From: Bryobacteraceae bacterium
GTDB taxonomy: Bacteria > Acidobacteriota > Terriglobia > Bryobacterales > Bryobacteraceae
Assembly (NCBI GenBank): GCA_019748195.1
Contig: JAIEPW010000077.1
Coordinates: 1 to 37,526, forward strand
Direction of reading: 5' to 3'
Length of the DNA: 37,526 nt
Shown here: positions 1-8,519 of the stretch, piece after piece
Layout: every line of letters begins with the position of its first letter
Position numbering within the stretch: the first letter of the stretch is position 1
Translations under genes and position numbers: made by a program
Notes under the pieces: generated by a model
Told to the model about the DNA's origin: nothing
What the model saw: only the letters and a program-made list of their open reading frames with translations
Database searches by the model: none

Positions 1-137
1 TCCGACAAACCGCAGCGGCAGAGCGAAATGACGGTTCGGCCGGCAAGGCCGAACTCCTTGCCGGAGGCGTCCTGGATCGTAAACTCTCCCTCAATGCGAA
101 TGGGACCGTTATTGATGACTGTGACTTTAGCGGGCAT
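1..137 (-). CDS. CDGSH-type iron-sulfur domain protein (C-terminus outside window)
   Basis: The minus-strand frame opens with ATG at 137 and runs off the left edge after 45 codons. It begins MPAKVTVINNGPIRIEG and reaches a Cys-Arg-Cys pair in the motif LCRCGLS. That is the first half of the CDGSH signature (C-x-C-x2-S-x3-P-x-C-D-G-x-H), and the rest lies outside the window. Proteins of this family bind a redox-active 2Fe-2S cluster through three Cys and one His; the bacterial single-domain forms are small and cytoplasmic. The short beta-rich N-terminus (an '-I-x-G-x-F-x-I-x-D-x-x-G' stretch) fits bacterial members. The gene is divergent from the secreted protein gene at 215. The call rests on one partial motif, so the family is likely but the exact role is unknown. 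Confidence 0.72.
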   Translation of the reverse strand, partial: MPAKVTVINNGPIRIEGEFTIQDASGKEFGLAGRTVISLCRCGLS

Positions 138-198
138 ACCGTGGCGATGGTAGCAAAGATGGGAGAGCAGGCGCGGCGCCGGGCTCGCGCGCCGTGCT

Positions 199-207
199 TG
201 TTAGAAT
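199..207 (+). promoter_or_regulatory. Extended -10 promoter element (TGtTAGAAT), leaderless start
   Basis: TGt at 199-201 followed by TAGAAT at 202-207 matches an extended -10. Only seven bases separate it from the ATG at 215, so the predicted transcription start falls on or next to the start codon. No convincing -35 hexamer lies 16-18 nt upstream. Confidence 0.6.
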
Positions 208-214
208 GCTAGCA

Positions 215-1477
215 ATGCGGTTGGGCGTTTTCATGCTCGCGGTTGGGGCGTTATTGCCGGCGCAGGAGCTCTCCGAGGAAACCCTGTTGCTGGCGCGGAT
301 TCGCGCGCATGCGGTGCGGACGCTGCAGCGGCAGCCGAATTACACGTGCCTGGAAACGATTGAACGATCGCGGCGGAAGGCGGGCACGAAGCGGTACGAG
401 TTGTTGGACTCGCTGCGAATGGAAGTCGCGCTGGTGGAAGGGCGGGAGATGTTCGCCTGGCCCGGCGAGAAGAATTTCGAGGAGAAGCCGCTCTCCGATC
501 TGGTGACGAACGGCGCGATGGGCAACGGGAATTTCGCTTTGCATGCCAAGGCGCTGTTCCAGGGCAACGCTCCAGTGTTCACGCACCGGGGAGAGGTGAT
601 GGAAGCCGGCCGCTCCCTGGTGCGGTATGACTTCAAGGTGCCGCAGATGCTGTCGGGCTACAACATCCGGGTGGGAGCGAATCGCGCGGTAGTGGGCTAT
701 CACGGGTCCTTCTGGGCGGATTCGCGGACGCTGGACCTGGTGCGGCTGGTGGTGCACGCGGACGACATTCCGCCGTCGCTGCCGCTTGCGGCGGCGTCGG
801 ATCTGATGTCGTACGCGCCGGTAACGATCGGGGGGAAAGATTTTCTGCTGCCGAACTGGAGCGAGCTTACGCTGACGGACCTGGCGGGCAACGAGAGCCG
901 GAACCGGGTGGCGTTCGGCGAATGCCGGCAGTATGCGGGTGACAGCGTGCTCTCGTTCGAGGATCCGGCGGCCGGGCAAAGCACGGCGCCGGCGGACGTG
1001 AGGGTGCGAATCCCGGACGGCGTGGACGTGATCCTCGCTCTCGATCAGGATCTGGACCTGGAGCAGGCTTCGATCGGCGATCCGGTGCGAGCCAGGCTGG
1101 AGCAGCCGATCCGGGAAGGCCGGGCGGTGTTGTTCGCCAAGGGGGCGGGGGTAACCGGGCGTCTGATGCGGATGGAGCGCCATCGGAATTTCCTGCTGGT
1201 GGCGATCGAGTTCGGGAGCGTGCGGGAAGGCAACCGGACCGCGGAGTTGAGGCTGGAACTGGAGCGGACGGGGAACGAATTCGCGCCGGGAGGCGGCGCG
1301 CGGGAATCGATTTGGTCCAATTCCGGGATGGGCGAGTTTCTGGCGGCGGAAAAGGCCAAGGGGGCCTTCCCCCTGATCCAGACGAGCCGCATGAAGCGGG
1401 GTTTCTATTTCAAGCTGCGGAGCCTGCCGGCGGAGGGTGCGCCGGGCGGGATGGCGCAACACAGGGAGAGGCAGTGA
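215..1477 (+). CDS. Secreted hypothetical protein, Acidobacteria-type
   Basis: This 420-aa protein has a signal peptide (MRLGVFMLAVGALLPAQ) with probable cleavage after about residue 17, so it is expected to be exported. I do not recognise a named family. The early segment PNYTCLETIERSRR resembles a conserved stretch seen in many secreted Acidobacteria proteins of unknown role. The C-terminal part (about residues 270-350) reads as a compact beta-rich domain. A longer frame opens at GTG 194, but the -10 element TAGAAT at 202-207 lies inside that extension, which makes ATG 215 the better start. The stop codon overlaps the GTG of the GH88 gene by 4 nt (GTGA), so the two proteins are probably made together. 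A role in polysaccharide uptake or breakdown is only inference from this coupling. Confidence 0.75.
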   Translation: MRLGVFMLAVGALLPAQELSEETLLLARIRAHAVRTLQRQPNYTCLETIERSRRKAGTKRYELLDSLRMEVALVEGREMFAWPGEKNFEEKPLSDLVTNGAMGNGNFALHAKALFQGNAPVFTHRGEVMEAGRSLVRYDFKVPQMLSGYNIRVGANRAVVGYHGSFWADSRTLDLVRLVVHADDIPPSLPLAAASDLMSYAPVTIGGKDFLLPNWSELTLTDLAGNESRNRVAFGECRQYAGDSVLSFEDPAAGQSTAPADVRVRIPDGVDVILALDQDLDLEQASIGDPVRARLEQPIREGRAVLFAKGAGVTGRLMRMERHRNFLLVAIEFGSVREGNRTAELRLELERTGNEFAPGGGARESIWSNSGMGEFLAAEKAKGAFPLIQTSRMKRGFYFKLRSLPAEGAPGGMAQHRERQ

Positions 1478-2595
1478 TCCAGTTTTCAAACGACAACGGA
1501 CCGGTTTTCGAGCAGACGTGGAGTTACGCGCAGAAGCAGGTCCGCAAGCTGGTGGAGAAGTATCCGGACTTCTATCCGATGTACACGCAGGACGGCGCCT
1601 GGAAGCACCAGGGTCCGGCATGGACGGATTGGAGCGACGGTTTCCTGCCCGGCATGATGTGGATGTTCGGGCGGCGCAGCGAGACGGGCAGCGATGAGCA
1701 GAAGTTCTGGACGGATCATGCCATCAAGTACACGAAGCCGCTGGCGCGGCGGCGGCTGGATCCGGATCTGCACGACCTTGGGTTTCTGTTCCTGCCGACG
1801 TTCTACCGGTGGTACACGCAGACGCGCGATTCGGGGGTGCGCGACGTGCTGGTGGATGCCGGACGCAACCTGTCGTCGCGTTTTCAGGAACCGGGCGGGT
1901 ACCTGCGGTCCTTTGTGGGCGACAATTCGCTGTTCATCGACGGGATGATGAACGTGGGCGTGATCTTCTTCGCGGCTCGGGAGAGCAATGACCGGAAGCT
2001 GCGGGACATCGGCATGCGGCATACGCTGACGACGCGGCGGACGCTGGTTCGCGGCGATGGGTCGACGGCGCACGAGGGGATTTTCGACACGGATACGGGG
2101 GAGTTCCTGCGGCACTCGACGCAGCAGGGCGTGCGCAGCGATTCGTGCTGGTCGCGCGGCCTGGCGTGGGGGATGTACGGGTTCACGCGGGCGCATGAGT
2201 ATCTGCGGGATCCGAATATTCTGAACACGGCGCAGGCGTGCGCGGATTATTACATCACGCACAGTCCGGCGGACGGCGTTCCGCCGTGGGATTTCAACGC
2301 TCCGGCCGCGAATCGCGTGCTTGTGGACACGTCGGCGGCGGCGATCGCGGCGGCGGGGTTCTTCCGGCTGAGCCGCCAGGTATCGGTGCCGTTGAAAGGG
2401 CATTTGTACTGGAGCGTGGGGGTGCGGATTCTGCGCACGCTGTGCGAACGTTATGTCACGCGCACCGAGCCGAAGTGGGAGGGCATCCTGCGGGGCGGCG
2501 TATATCACGTGCACAAGGGCCTGGGCGTGGATGAAAGCGTGATCTGGGGCGATCACTTTTTCGTCGAGGCGCTGGACCAGGTGTTGGGGAACTAA
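1474..2595 (+). CDS. Glycoside hydrolase family 88 (unsaturated uronyl hydrolase)
   Basis: This 373-aa (alpha/alpha)6-barrel type protein resembles GH88/UGL enzymes, which hydrate and cleave the 4,5-unsaturated uronic acid left on oligosaccharides by polysaccharide lyases. The two catalytic aspartates of the family are matched by D101 in HDLGF and D156 in LFIDGMMN. Other family-like segments are SRGLAWGMYGF and VDTSAAAIAA. No signal peptide is present, so it should act in the cytoplasm on imported disaccharides. Start chosen: GTG 1474, overlapping the upstream stop as GTGA and preceded by AGGGAG; the open frame extends further upstream, but only inside the previous gene. Its stop overlaps the stop of the convergent minus-strand gene. 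The exact substrate (glucuronyl or galacturonyl) cannot be told. Confidence 0.85.
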   Translation: MIQFSNDNGPVFEQTWSYAQKQVRKLVEKYPDFYPMYTQDGAWKHQGPAWTDWSDGFLPGMMWMFGRRSETGSDEQKFWTDHAIKYTKPLARRRLDPDLHDLGFLFLPTFYRWYTQTRDSGVRDVLVDAGRNLSSRFQEPGGYLRSFVGDNSLFIDGMMNVGVIFFAARESNDRKLRDIGMRHTLTTRRTLVRGDGSTAHEGIFDTDTGEFLRHSTQQGVRSDSCWSRGLAWGMYGFTRAHEYLRDPNILNTAQACADYYITHSPADGVPPWDFNAPAANRVLVDTSAAAIAAAGFFRLSRQVSVPLKGHLYWSVGVRILRTLCERYVTRTEPKWEGILRGGVYHVHKGLGVDESVIWGDHFFVEALDQVLGN

Positions 2596-4967
2596 GCGCG
2601 GGAGAAAACGACGGAACGCCGCGCGCTCCGGGTTGCCGCGAGCGAAACGAGGGCGGCGGCGTACAGCAGCGCGCCGATGCCCAGCGTCCCGGCGAGGCCG
2701 ACGTAGATAGCGAAGAAGATGGCGGCCGCGGATCCGAATACGCTGGCGGCCGCGTTCAGGGACCAGGCCCAGCGGACGCTCGGCGGGTGCCAGGCCTCCA
2801 GGATGGCGAGGCCGGCGGGGAAGGGCATGCCCATCAGGAAGGCCGGAGGGGCGACCAGCAGGGCGACGGCCAGCATTTTCAGAGGAAGCGGCCACGCGCC
2901 GCCCCAGGCGCTGATCCACGACCCGGCGATGATGGTGAGCAACAGGCCCATCGCCACGGCGGCGAGCACTTTCTGCAAGGCAGGTTCCTGACGCCGCACG
3001 AAGCGCCGGCTGTAGTAGCTGCCGAGCCCGCTGGAGGCGAGCATGGTGAAGACGATCACGGCGAGCGCGTAAGTGGGGTGTCCCAGCAGCAGGACGAATT
3101 TCTGAATGAAGGCTACCTGCACCAGGACGTAACCGGCGCCGAGGCAAACGAAGTAGAGAAGGAACCAGCGGACGCCGGGTTCGGCGGGCAGGCGGGTTTT
3201 CAGCAGCAGCGGCGGCAGGACCAGGGTCAGGAGCGTTGCCAGGGCGCTGACGCCGAGCAATCCGAACAGAAGCGGGACGGCGCGGTTGATCTTGAAATCC
3301 GCGCTGCCGCGATTGCCGCTGGTGAGGTAGGTCCAGAATTCCTGAGGTTGGACACTGTAGAAGAAGAACGGCCGGTTGTCGCTTACGGGGGCGATGTCGT
3401 AGGCGTAGTCGCGTTCGAACGCCTTCCGGTCCTTGGACAACAGGAGCCCGGCGAAGGGCGTGTCGCCGGGAGCGTCGGGCGCATAGACGATCTCCAGGCC
3501 GGGGGTTAATTCGGAGCGCAGCTTGGCGAGCATCTCCGGCGAGAGCGGCTCACGCGACATCAGGACGGTGTCCTGAGCGCCCCAGCCCTGCAGAAGCGAC
3601 GCGTTCTCGCGAACCACGATGAAATGATTCGCGGGCCGGGAATTGCCGGCGCGTTCGAGGGCCGCGATGCCGAGCGAGAGCAGACGGAGCGACTCGCGGG
3701 GCGGATCGAAGCCCCAGCGGGTGAAGACCAGGACGCCATCGGGGGTCAGGCGGGAAAGGTAGTCCTGGAAGGCTTCCGTGGTGTAGAGGTTGTTTTCCGA
3801 GAGGGCGAAGGCGCCGGCGGCGGTGGAGGCCCAGGTGTCAACAAGGGTGGCCTGGATCACCTGATATTGCTCGGGCGCGCCGCGCACGAAGCTGCGGCCG
3901 TCCTCGACGACGACGCGGACCTCGGGGCGGCGGTAGAGGCCATGGCTCTCGCGGGCGAAGCGGTCGCGCATGACCGTGTTGGCGATGATGGGGTTGATTT
4001 CAACGGCAGTGATATCGCGGCTGCCGGAGGCGAGCGCACGGCCGACATCCCAGCCGCCGCCGGAGCCGAGGATCAGGGTCTTTGCGCCGGGCTTCAAGCG
4101 GTACACCAGTCCGGGACCCTGGCTGAGCAACTGGCGGCGATCGTCGGGGGTGAGGCGATCCCAGTCGAACGGAGCGATGCCGGTGGCGGCATCGGCGTCG
4201 ATCACGATGTGCAGGCGGCCTTCGCCCTCGGGGGCAACGGCGATGCGGGAGAAGCTATTCCAGCGGACGAAGATCTCCTGCTTCAAACGCTGTCCCTTGG
4301 CGTAGCGAACGTCGAGGAAGCCGGCTTTGGCGTTGATGACGGCGCCGCCGACAATGAGGAGCGCGACCGCGACGGCCACGGCGCGGCGGCGGACGCTGCC
4401 CGCAAGGTTGAACCAGACGGCGGCGGAGGTGGCGAAGAAGGCGGCCGCGGCAAGGACTGTGTTAGGGCCGCCCAGAAGGTTGAGGAAGGGGATCAGCAGG
4501 AGGCTGCCGCCGGCGGCGCCGAGCAGGTCATAGAAGTAAGCCTGCTCGATGCGCTCCATGGAATCGCTAATGACGAGGGAAACCACGGCGCCGGCCAGGA
4601 AGAAGGGCAAAGCGGAGGCGAGGTAGACGGGGACGATGGCCCATCCTGAAGGTTCGTCGCTTTGGGCGAGCAGGTAGACCAGGGCGGCGATCACGCAGAA
4701 GGAATTGGCGAGGGCGATGGAGCCGAGCCTGCCGTAGAGGTTGCCGGGGCGCCCGGCGATGACGTAAGAGAATACGCCGCCGGCGCCCAGGCCGAACATG
4801 GCCACGGAGATGGCGAGGAAAGCGAAGTGGTAATAGAAGACGACGGAGAATACCCGGGTAAGGGCCAGTTCGAGGATGAGGGCGGCGAGCGTGGTGAAGG
4901 CAAGTCCGATGAAGCGCTGGGGCCAACTGGAGGCGGAGCGAGCCGGGGAGGAGCTGACGAGGGACAA
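2592..4967 (-). CDS. Membrane-embedded spermidine synthase-like protein
   Basis: This 791-aa protein has three parts. About six or seven transmembrane helices cover residues 18-215, a Rossmann-like SAM-binding domain resembling spermidine synthase (SpeE) covers about 225-520, and another block of about seven helices covers 560-780. The SAM fold shows LILGSGGGWDVG at 299-309, the acidic residue E323 in AVEINP, VEDGRSFV, and a late segment SENNLYTTEAFQDYLSRL like the end of the SpeE core. Fusions of SpeE-like domains to membrane helices are known, but their substrate is generally unproven, so polyamine synthesis should not be assumed. Start chosen: TTG 4967, because an extended -10 (TGaTAGAGT, 4982-4974) ends six bases upstream. 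It converges on the GH88 gene with overlapping stops. Confidence 0.8.
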   Translation of the reverse strand: MSLVSSSPARSASSWPQRFIGLAFTTLAALILELALTRVFSVVFYYHFAFLAISVAMFGLGAGGVFSYVIAGRPGNLYGRLGSIALANSFCVIAALVYLLAQSDEPSGWAIVPVYLASALPFFLAGAVVSLVISDSMERIEQAYFYDLLGAAGGSLLLIPFLNLLGGPNTVLAAAAFFATSAAVWFNLAGSVRRRAVAVAVALLIVGGAVINAKAGFLDVRYAKGQRLKQEIFVRWNSFSRIAVAPEGEGRLHIVIDADAATGIAPFDWDRLTPDDRRQLLSQGPGLVYRLKPGAKTLILGSGGGWDVGRALASGSRDITAVEINPIIANTVMRDRFARESHGLYRRPEVRVVVEDGRSFVRGAPEQYQVIQATLVDTWASTAAGAFALSENNLYTTEAFQDYLSRLTPDGVLVFTRWGFDPPRESLRLLSLGIAALERAGNSRPANHFIVVRENASLLQGWGAQDTVLMSREPLSPEMLAKLRSELTPGLEIVYAPDAPGDTPFAGLLLSKDRKAFERDYAYDIAPVSDNRPFFFYSVQPQEFWTYLTSGNRGSADFKINRAVPLLFGLLGVSALATLLTLVLPPLLLKTRLPAEPGVRWFLLYFVCLGAGYVLVQVAFIQKFVLLLGHPTYALAVIVFTMLASSGLGSYYSRRFVRRQEPALQKVLAAVAMGLLLTIIAGSWISAWGGAWPLPLKMLAVALLVAPPAFLMGMPFPAGLAILEAWHPPSVRWAWSLNAAASVFGSAAAIFFAIYVGLAGTLGIGALLYAAALVSLAATRSARRSVVFSRA

Positions 4968-4973
4968 TTTTCT

Positions 4974-4982
4974 ACTCTATCA
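4974..4982 (-). promoter_or_regulatory. Extended -10 promoter element (TGaTAGAGT)
   Basis: On the minus strand TGa (4982-4980) precedes TAGAGT (4979-4974), with six bases to the TTG start at 4967. The hexamer is the same as in both rRNA promoters at the right end of the window. The predicted transcript is leaderless or nearly so. Confidence 0.6.
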
Positions 4983-5017
4983 AGGTGAGGCAGCAGATTG
5001 CCCTGATTCGATAGTGC

Positions 5018-5072
5018 GAGCCGCGCGGCTTGTCCGGCGGGTGTCGGCGCCGGATCGCCCGGGCCGCGGCTC
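5018..5072 (-). terminator. Nested GC-rich hairpin after the OPT gene, probable terminator
   Basis: An 8-bp outer inverted repeat (GAGCCGCG at 5018-5025, CGCGGCTC at 5065-5072) encloses a 7-bp inner stem (TCCGGCG 5033-5039, CGCCGGA 5048-5054). It sits between the end of the OPT gene and the promoter of the next minus-strand gene. There is no U-tract, so this may be a Rho-assisted stop or an RNA-stabilising 3' end. Confidence 0.5.
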
Positions 5073-5110
5073 TCTCCCGATACCATGTGGACGCTCTCAG
5101 CGGGATCGCG

Positions 5111-7135
5111 TTACATCATGGCTGTAGGGGGTGCGGGCTGGTTGGGATCTCCGGCATTGCCGAGCGGGGCGCGGATCATCACCGCGGCCATGCCGGCCAG
5201 GACCAGCAAGCCGATGGCGTAGGAGGGATGCTCCAAGACCTGGGGGGTTTTCTGGTCGAAGAAGTTCATGGTGGCGATGAGGAGGCCGACCAGAGCTTCG
5301 CCGGCGATGAGGCCGGAGGCTACCAGGATTCCGGTATTCTCGACGCGCGCTTTCTGGGCGTCATTTAAGCGGCGGCGCTCGGCGATCCGATCGCCGATCC
5401 AGCGGATAACCCCGCCGACGAAGATGGCGAAGGTGGTATGGAAGGGCAGGTACATGCCGACGGATACGAGCATGGGGCTGCGGACACCGAGCATGATCAT
5501 GGCGATGCCCATGAAGATGCCGACGACGACGAGGGGCCAGGCCATTTCGCCGCCGACGATGCCCTGGGCGATGGCGGCCATCAAGCCGGCCTGGGGGGCG
5601 GGCAGGTTGCGATCGCCGAAGCCGGTGCCGCCGGCCTTGATGTTGCCTTCATGCAACACCAGAAGGGGGAAGTACATCACCAGGCTGGAGAGCACGACGG
5701 CGACGAGCTCGACGAGCTGGATGGTGCGGGGTGTACCGCCGAGGATGTAGCCGACCTTGAAGTCCTGCAGGAGTTCGCCGGCAACGGCGCTGGAGACGCA
5801 AACAACGGCGGCGACGCCAAGAACCACGGCGACCCCGGCGACGCCGGAGACGCCGAGCGAGACCATGAGCAGGGCGGCGATCAGGAGGGTGGACAGGGTG
5901 AGGCCGGAGATCGGATTGTTGGACGAACCGATGAATCCGACGAGGTTGCCGGAAACGGTGGCGAAGAAGAAGCCGACCACCAGCATCACGATGGCGGCGA
6001 CGACGCCGGCGACGACTTCGCCGGAGAAGTAAATGTAGAGGGCGACCATCGCGGCGAAGACCACGCCGATGAGGGCGAAGATGGTCTTGGAGCTCATGTA
6101 GCGTTCCGTGCGGGCAAGGTCCTCGATGCGGGGTCCGCCGCCGGAGAGTTCCTTGAAGGCGCGGCCGAGCCCGGTAGAGAGGCTCTTGCGCATGCGGAAC
6201 AGGGTATACGCGGCGCCGACGAGCATGCCTCCGATGGCGATGGGGCGGACGATGAATCGCCACACGGCTCCCGCCTGTCCGGACCAGCCTTCCTCGGTGG
6301 AATTGGGAGGCAGGAAGTTCTGGAGCTGTGGTCCGAGGAAGTAGACGAGGAGGGGCACCATGAGGCCCCAGGCGAGGACGCCGCCCGTGAAGTTCAGCGC
6401 GGCGAGCCGGGGTCCGATGATGTAGCCGACGCCGACATAGGCGGGGCTGATGGAGGGTCCTTCGGCGGTGGAGATTCCGCCGACGGGGACGGTGTTGGCG
6501 CTGCCGGGAGGTCCGACGCGGACGAAGCTGCGGCCGAGCTCGCCGATTTTGAGGAAGAATTCCTTGTCGGCGGCAAAGAGCTTGAAGGCGCCGGCCAGGT
6601 AGATGGCGGCGCCGAGGCCCATGTTCCAGAAGAGGAATCGCGCGGCCTGCGCGCCCTGCTGTCCGGCTTTGTGGATTTCGGCGGCGGCCACGGATTCGGG
6701 GAAGGGAAGTTCGGGGTCCTCCACCATGACGCGGCGGACGAGGGAGACGAACAGCACGCCGAGGATGCTGCCGACCACCATCAGGGCCGTGGATTTCCAG
6801 TAGGCATCCTCGGGGCGAAAGGAGGTCCAGGCGCCGGCGATCAGGAAGGCGGGGATGGTGAAGATGGCGCCGGCGGCGACGGATTCGCCGATCGACCCGG
6901 CGGTACGGGCGAGGTTCTCCTCGAGGATGGAGCCCCTCCAGATGCGGAGCACGGCCATGCCGATGACCGCGGCGGGGTAGGTGGCGGCGATGGTGATGCC
7001 GGCGCGAAGGCCCAGATAGGCGTTGGCGGCCCCGAGAATCACCGACATGACCAGGCCGAGCAGAACCGCTCGCACGGTGAACTCGGTCATGGAGACCGAT
7101 TCGGGGACGTAGGGTTGGAACTTATCTTGAGCCAT
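5111..7135 (-). CDS. OPT family oligopeptide transporter
   Basis: This 674-aa integral membrane protein has about 14-16 hydrophobic helices and opens with the family-like segment SMTEFTVRAVLLGLVMSVIL followed by GAANAYLGLRAG. This is the bacterial branch of the OPT family, secondary transporters of peptides or metal chelates across the inner membrane. The segment GNLVGFIGSSNNPISG in the middle is also typical. Start chosen: ATG 7135 (MAQDKFQPYVPES), because the -10 TATGAT at 7150-7145 ends nine bases upstream and would overlap no further coding; a GTG at 7141 is possible. The gene is divergent from gdhA and is followed by a hairpin at 5018-5072. The transported substrate cannot be predicted. 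Confidence 0.92.
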   Translation of the reverse strand: MAQDKFQPYVPESVSMTEFTVRAVLLGLVMSVILGAANAYLGLRAGITIAATYPAAVIGMAVLRIWRGSILEENLARTAGSIGESVAAGAIFTIPAFLIAGAWTSFRPEDAYWKSTALMVVGSILGVLFVSLVRRVMVEDPELPFPESVAAAEIHKAGQQGAQAARFLFWNMGLGAAIYLAGAFKLFAADKEFFLKIGELGRSFVRVGPPGSANTVPVGGISTAEGPSISPAYVGVGYIIGPRLAALNFTGGVLAWGLMVPLLVYFLGPQLQNFLPPNSTEEGWSGQAGAVWRFIVRPIAIGGMLVGAAYTLFRMRKSLSTGLGRAFKELSGGGPRIEDLARTERYMSSKTIFALIGVVFAAMVALYIYFSGEVVAGVVAAIVMLVVGFFFATVSGNLVGFIGSSNNPISGLTLSTLLIAALLMVSLGVSGVAGVAVVLGVAAVVCVSSAVAGELLQDFKVGYILGGTPRTIQLVELVAVVLSSLVMYFPLLVLHEGNIKAGGTGFGDRNLPAPQAGLMAAIAQGIVGGEMAWPLVVVGIFMGIAMIMLGVRSPMLVSVGMYLPFHTTFAIFVGGVIRWIGDRIAERRRLNDAQKARVENTGILVASGLIAGEALVGLLIATMNFFDQKTPQVLEHPSYAIGLLVLAGMAAVMIRAPLGNAGDPNQPAPPTAMM

Positions 7136-7144
7136 GAACACAAG

Positions 7145-7150
7145 ATCATA
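7145..7150 (-). promoter_or_regulatory. -10 element TATGAT for the OPT gene
   Basis: TATGAT on the minus strand (7150-7145) ends nine bases before ATG 7135, predicting a transcript with almost no leader. The -35 region is not recognisable. Confidence 0.5.
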
Positions 7151-7210
7151 CCCCAGACGGATTCAGGGGTCGGTGGGGCGGCTTGCGGACCGCCGCAACG
7201 GGCTGCAAAC

Positions 7211-7216
7211 TATAAT
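7211..7216 (+). promoter_or_regulatory. Consensus -10 TATAAT for the gdhA-mutS-anmK operon
   Basis: A perfect TATAAT at 7211-7216 ends eight bases before ATG 7225. Transcription would start at or within one or two bases of the start codon. A TTGCGG lies at 7183-7188, but the 22-nt spacing is too long for a standard -35. Confidence 0.65.
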
Positions 7217-7224
7217 GAAACAGC

Positions 7225-8514
<1,290 letters not shown>

Positions 8515-8519
8515 CCGCG

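Noticed and set aside
1486-3147. A 553-codon minus-strand frame across GH88 and the end of the SpeE-like gene
   Set aside because: Arg/Pro/His-rich shadow that ignores both real genes; no ribosome-binding site or family motif.
3624-4649. A long plus-strand frame opposite the SpeE-like gene
   Set aside because: Its translation is an Asp/Gly/Glu-rich low-complexity shadow, typical of the reverse complement of a GC-rich gene; the minus-strand frame has clear motifs and helices.
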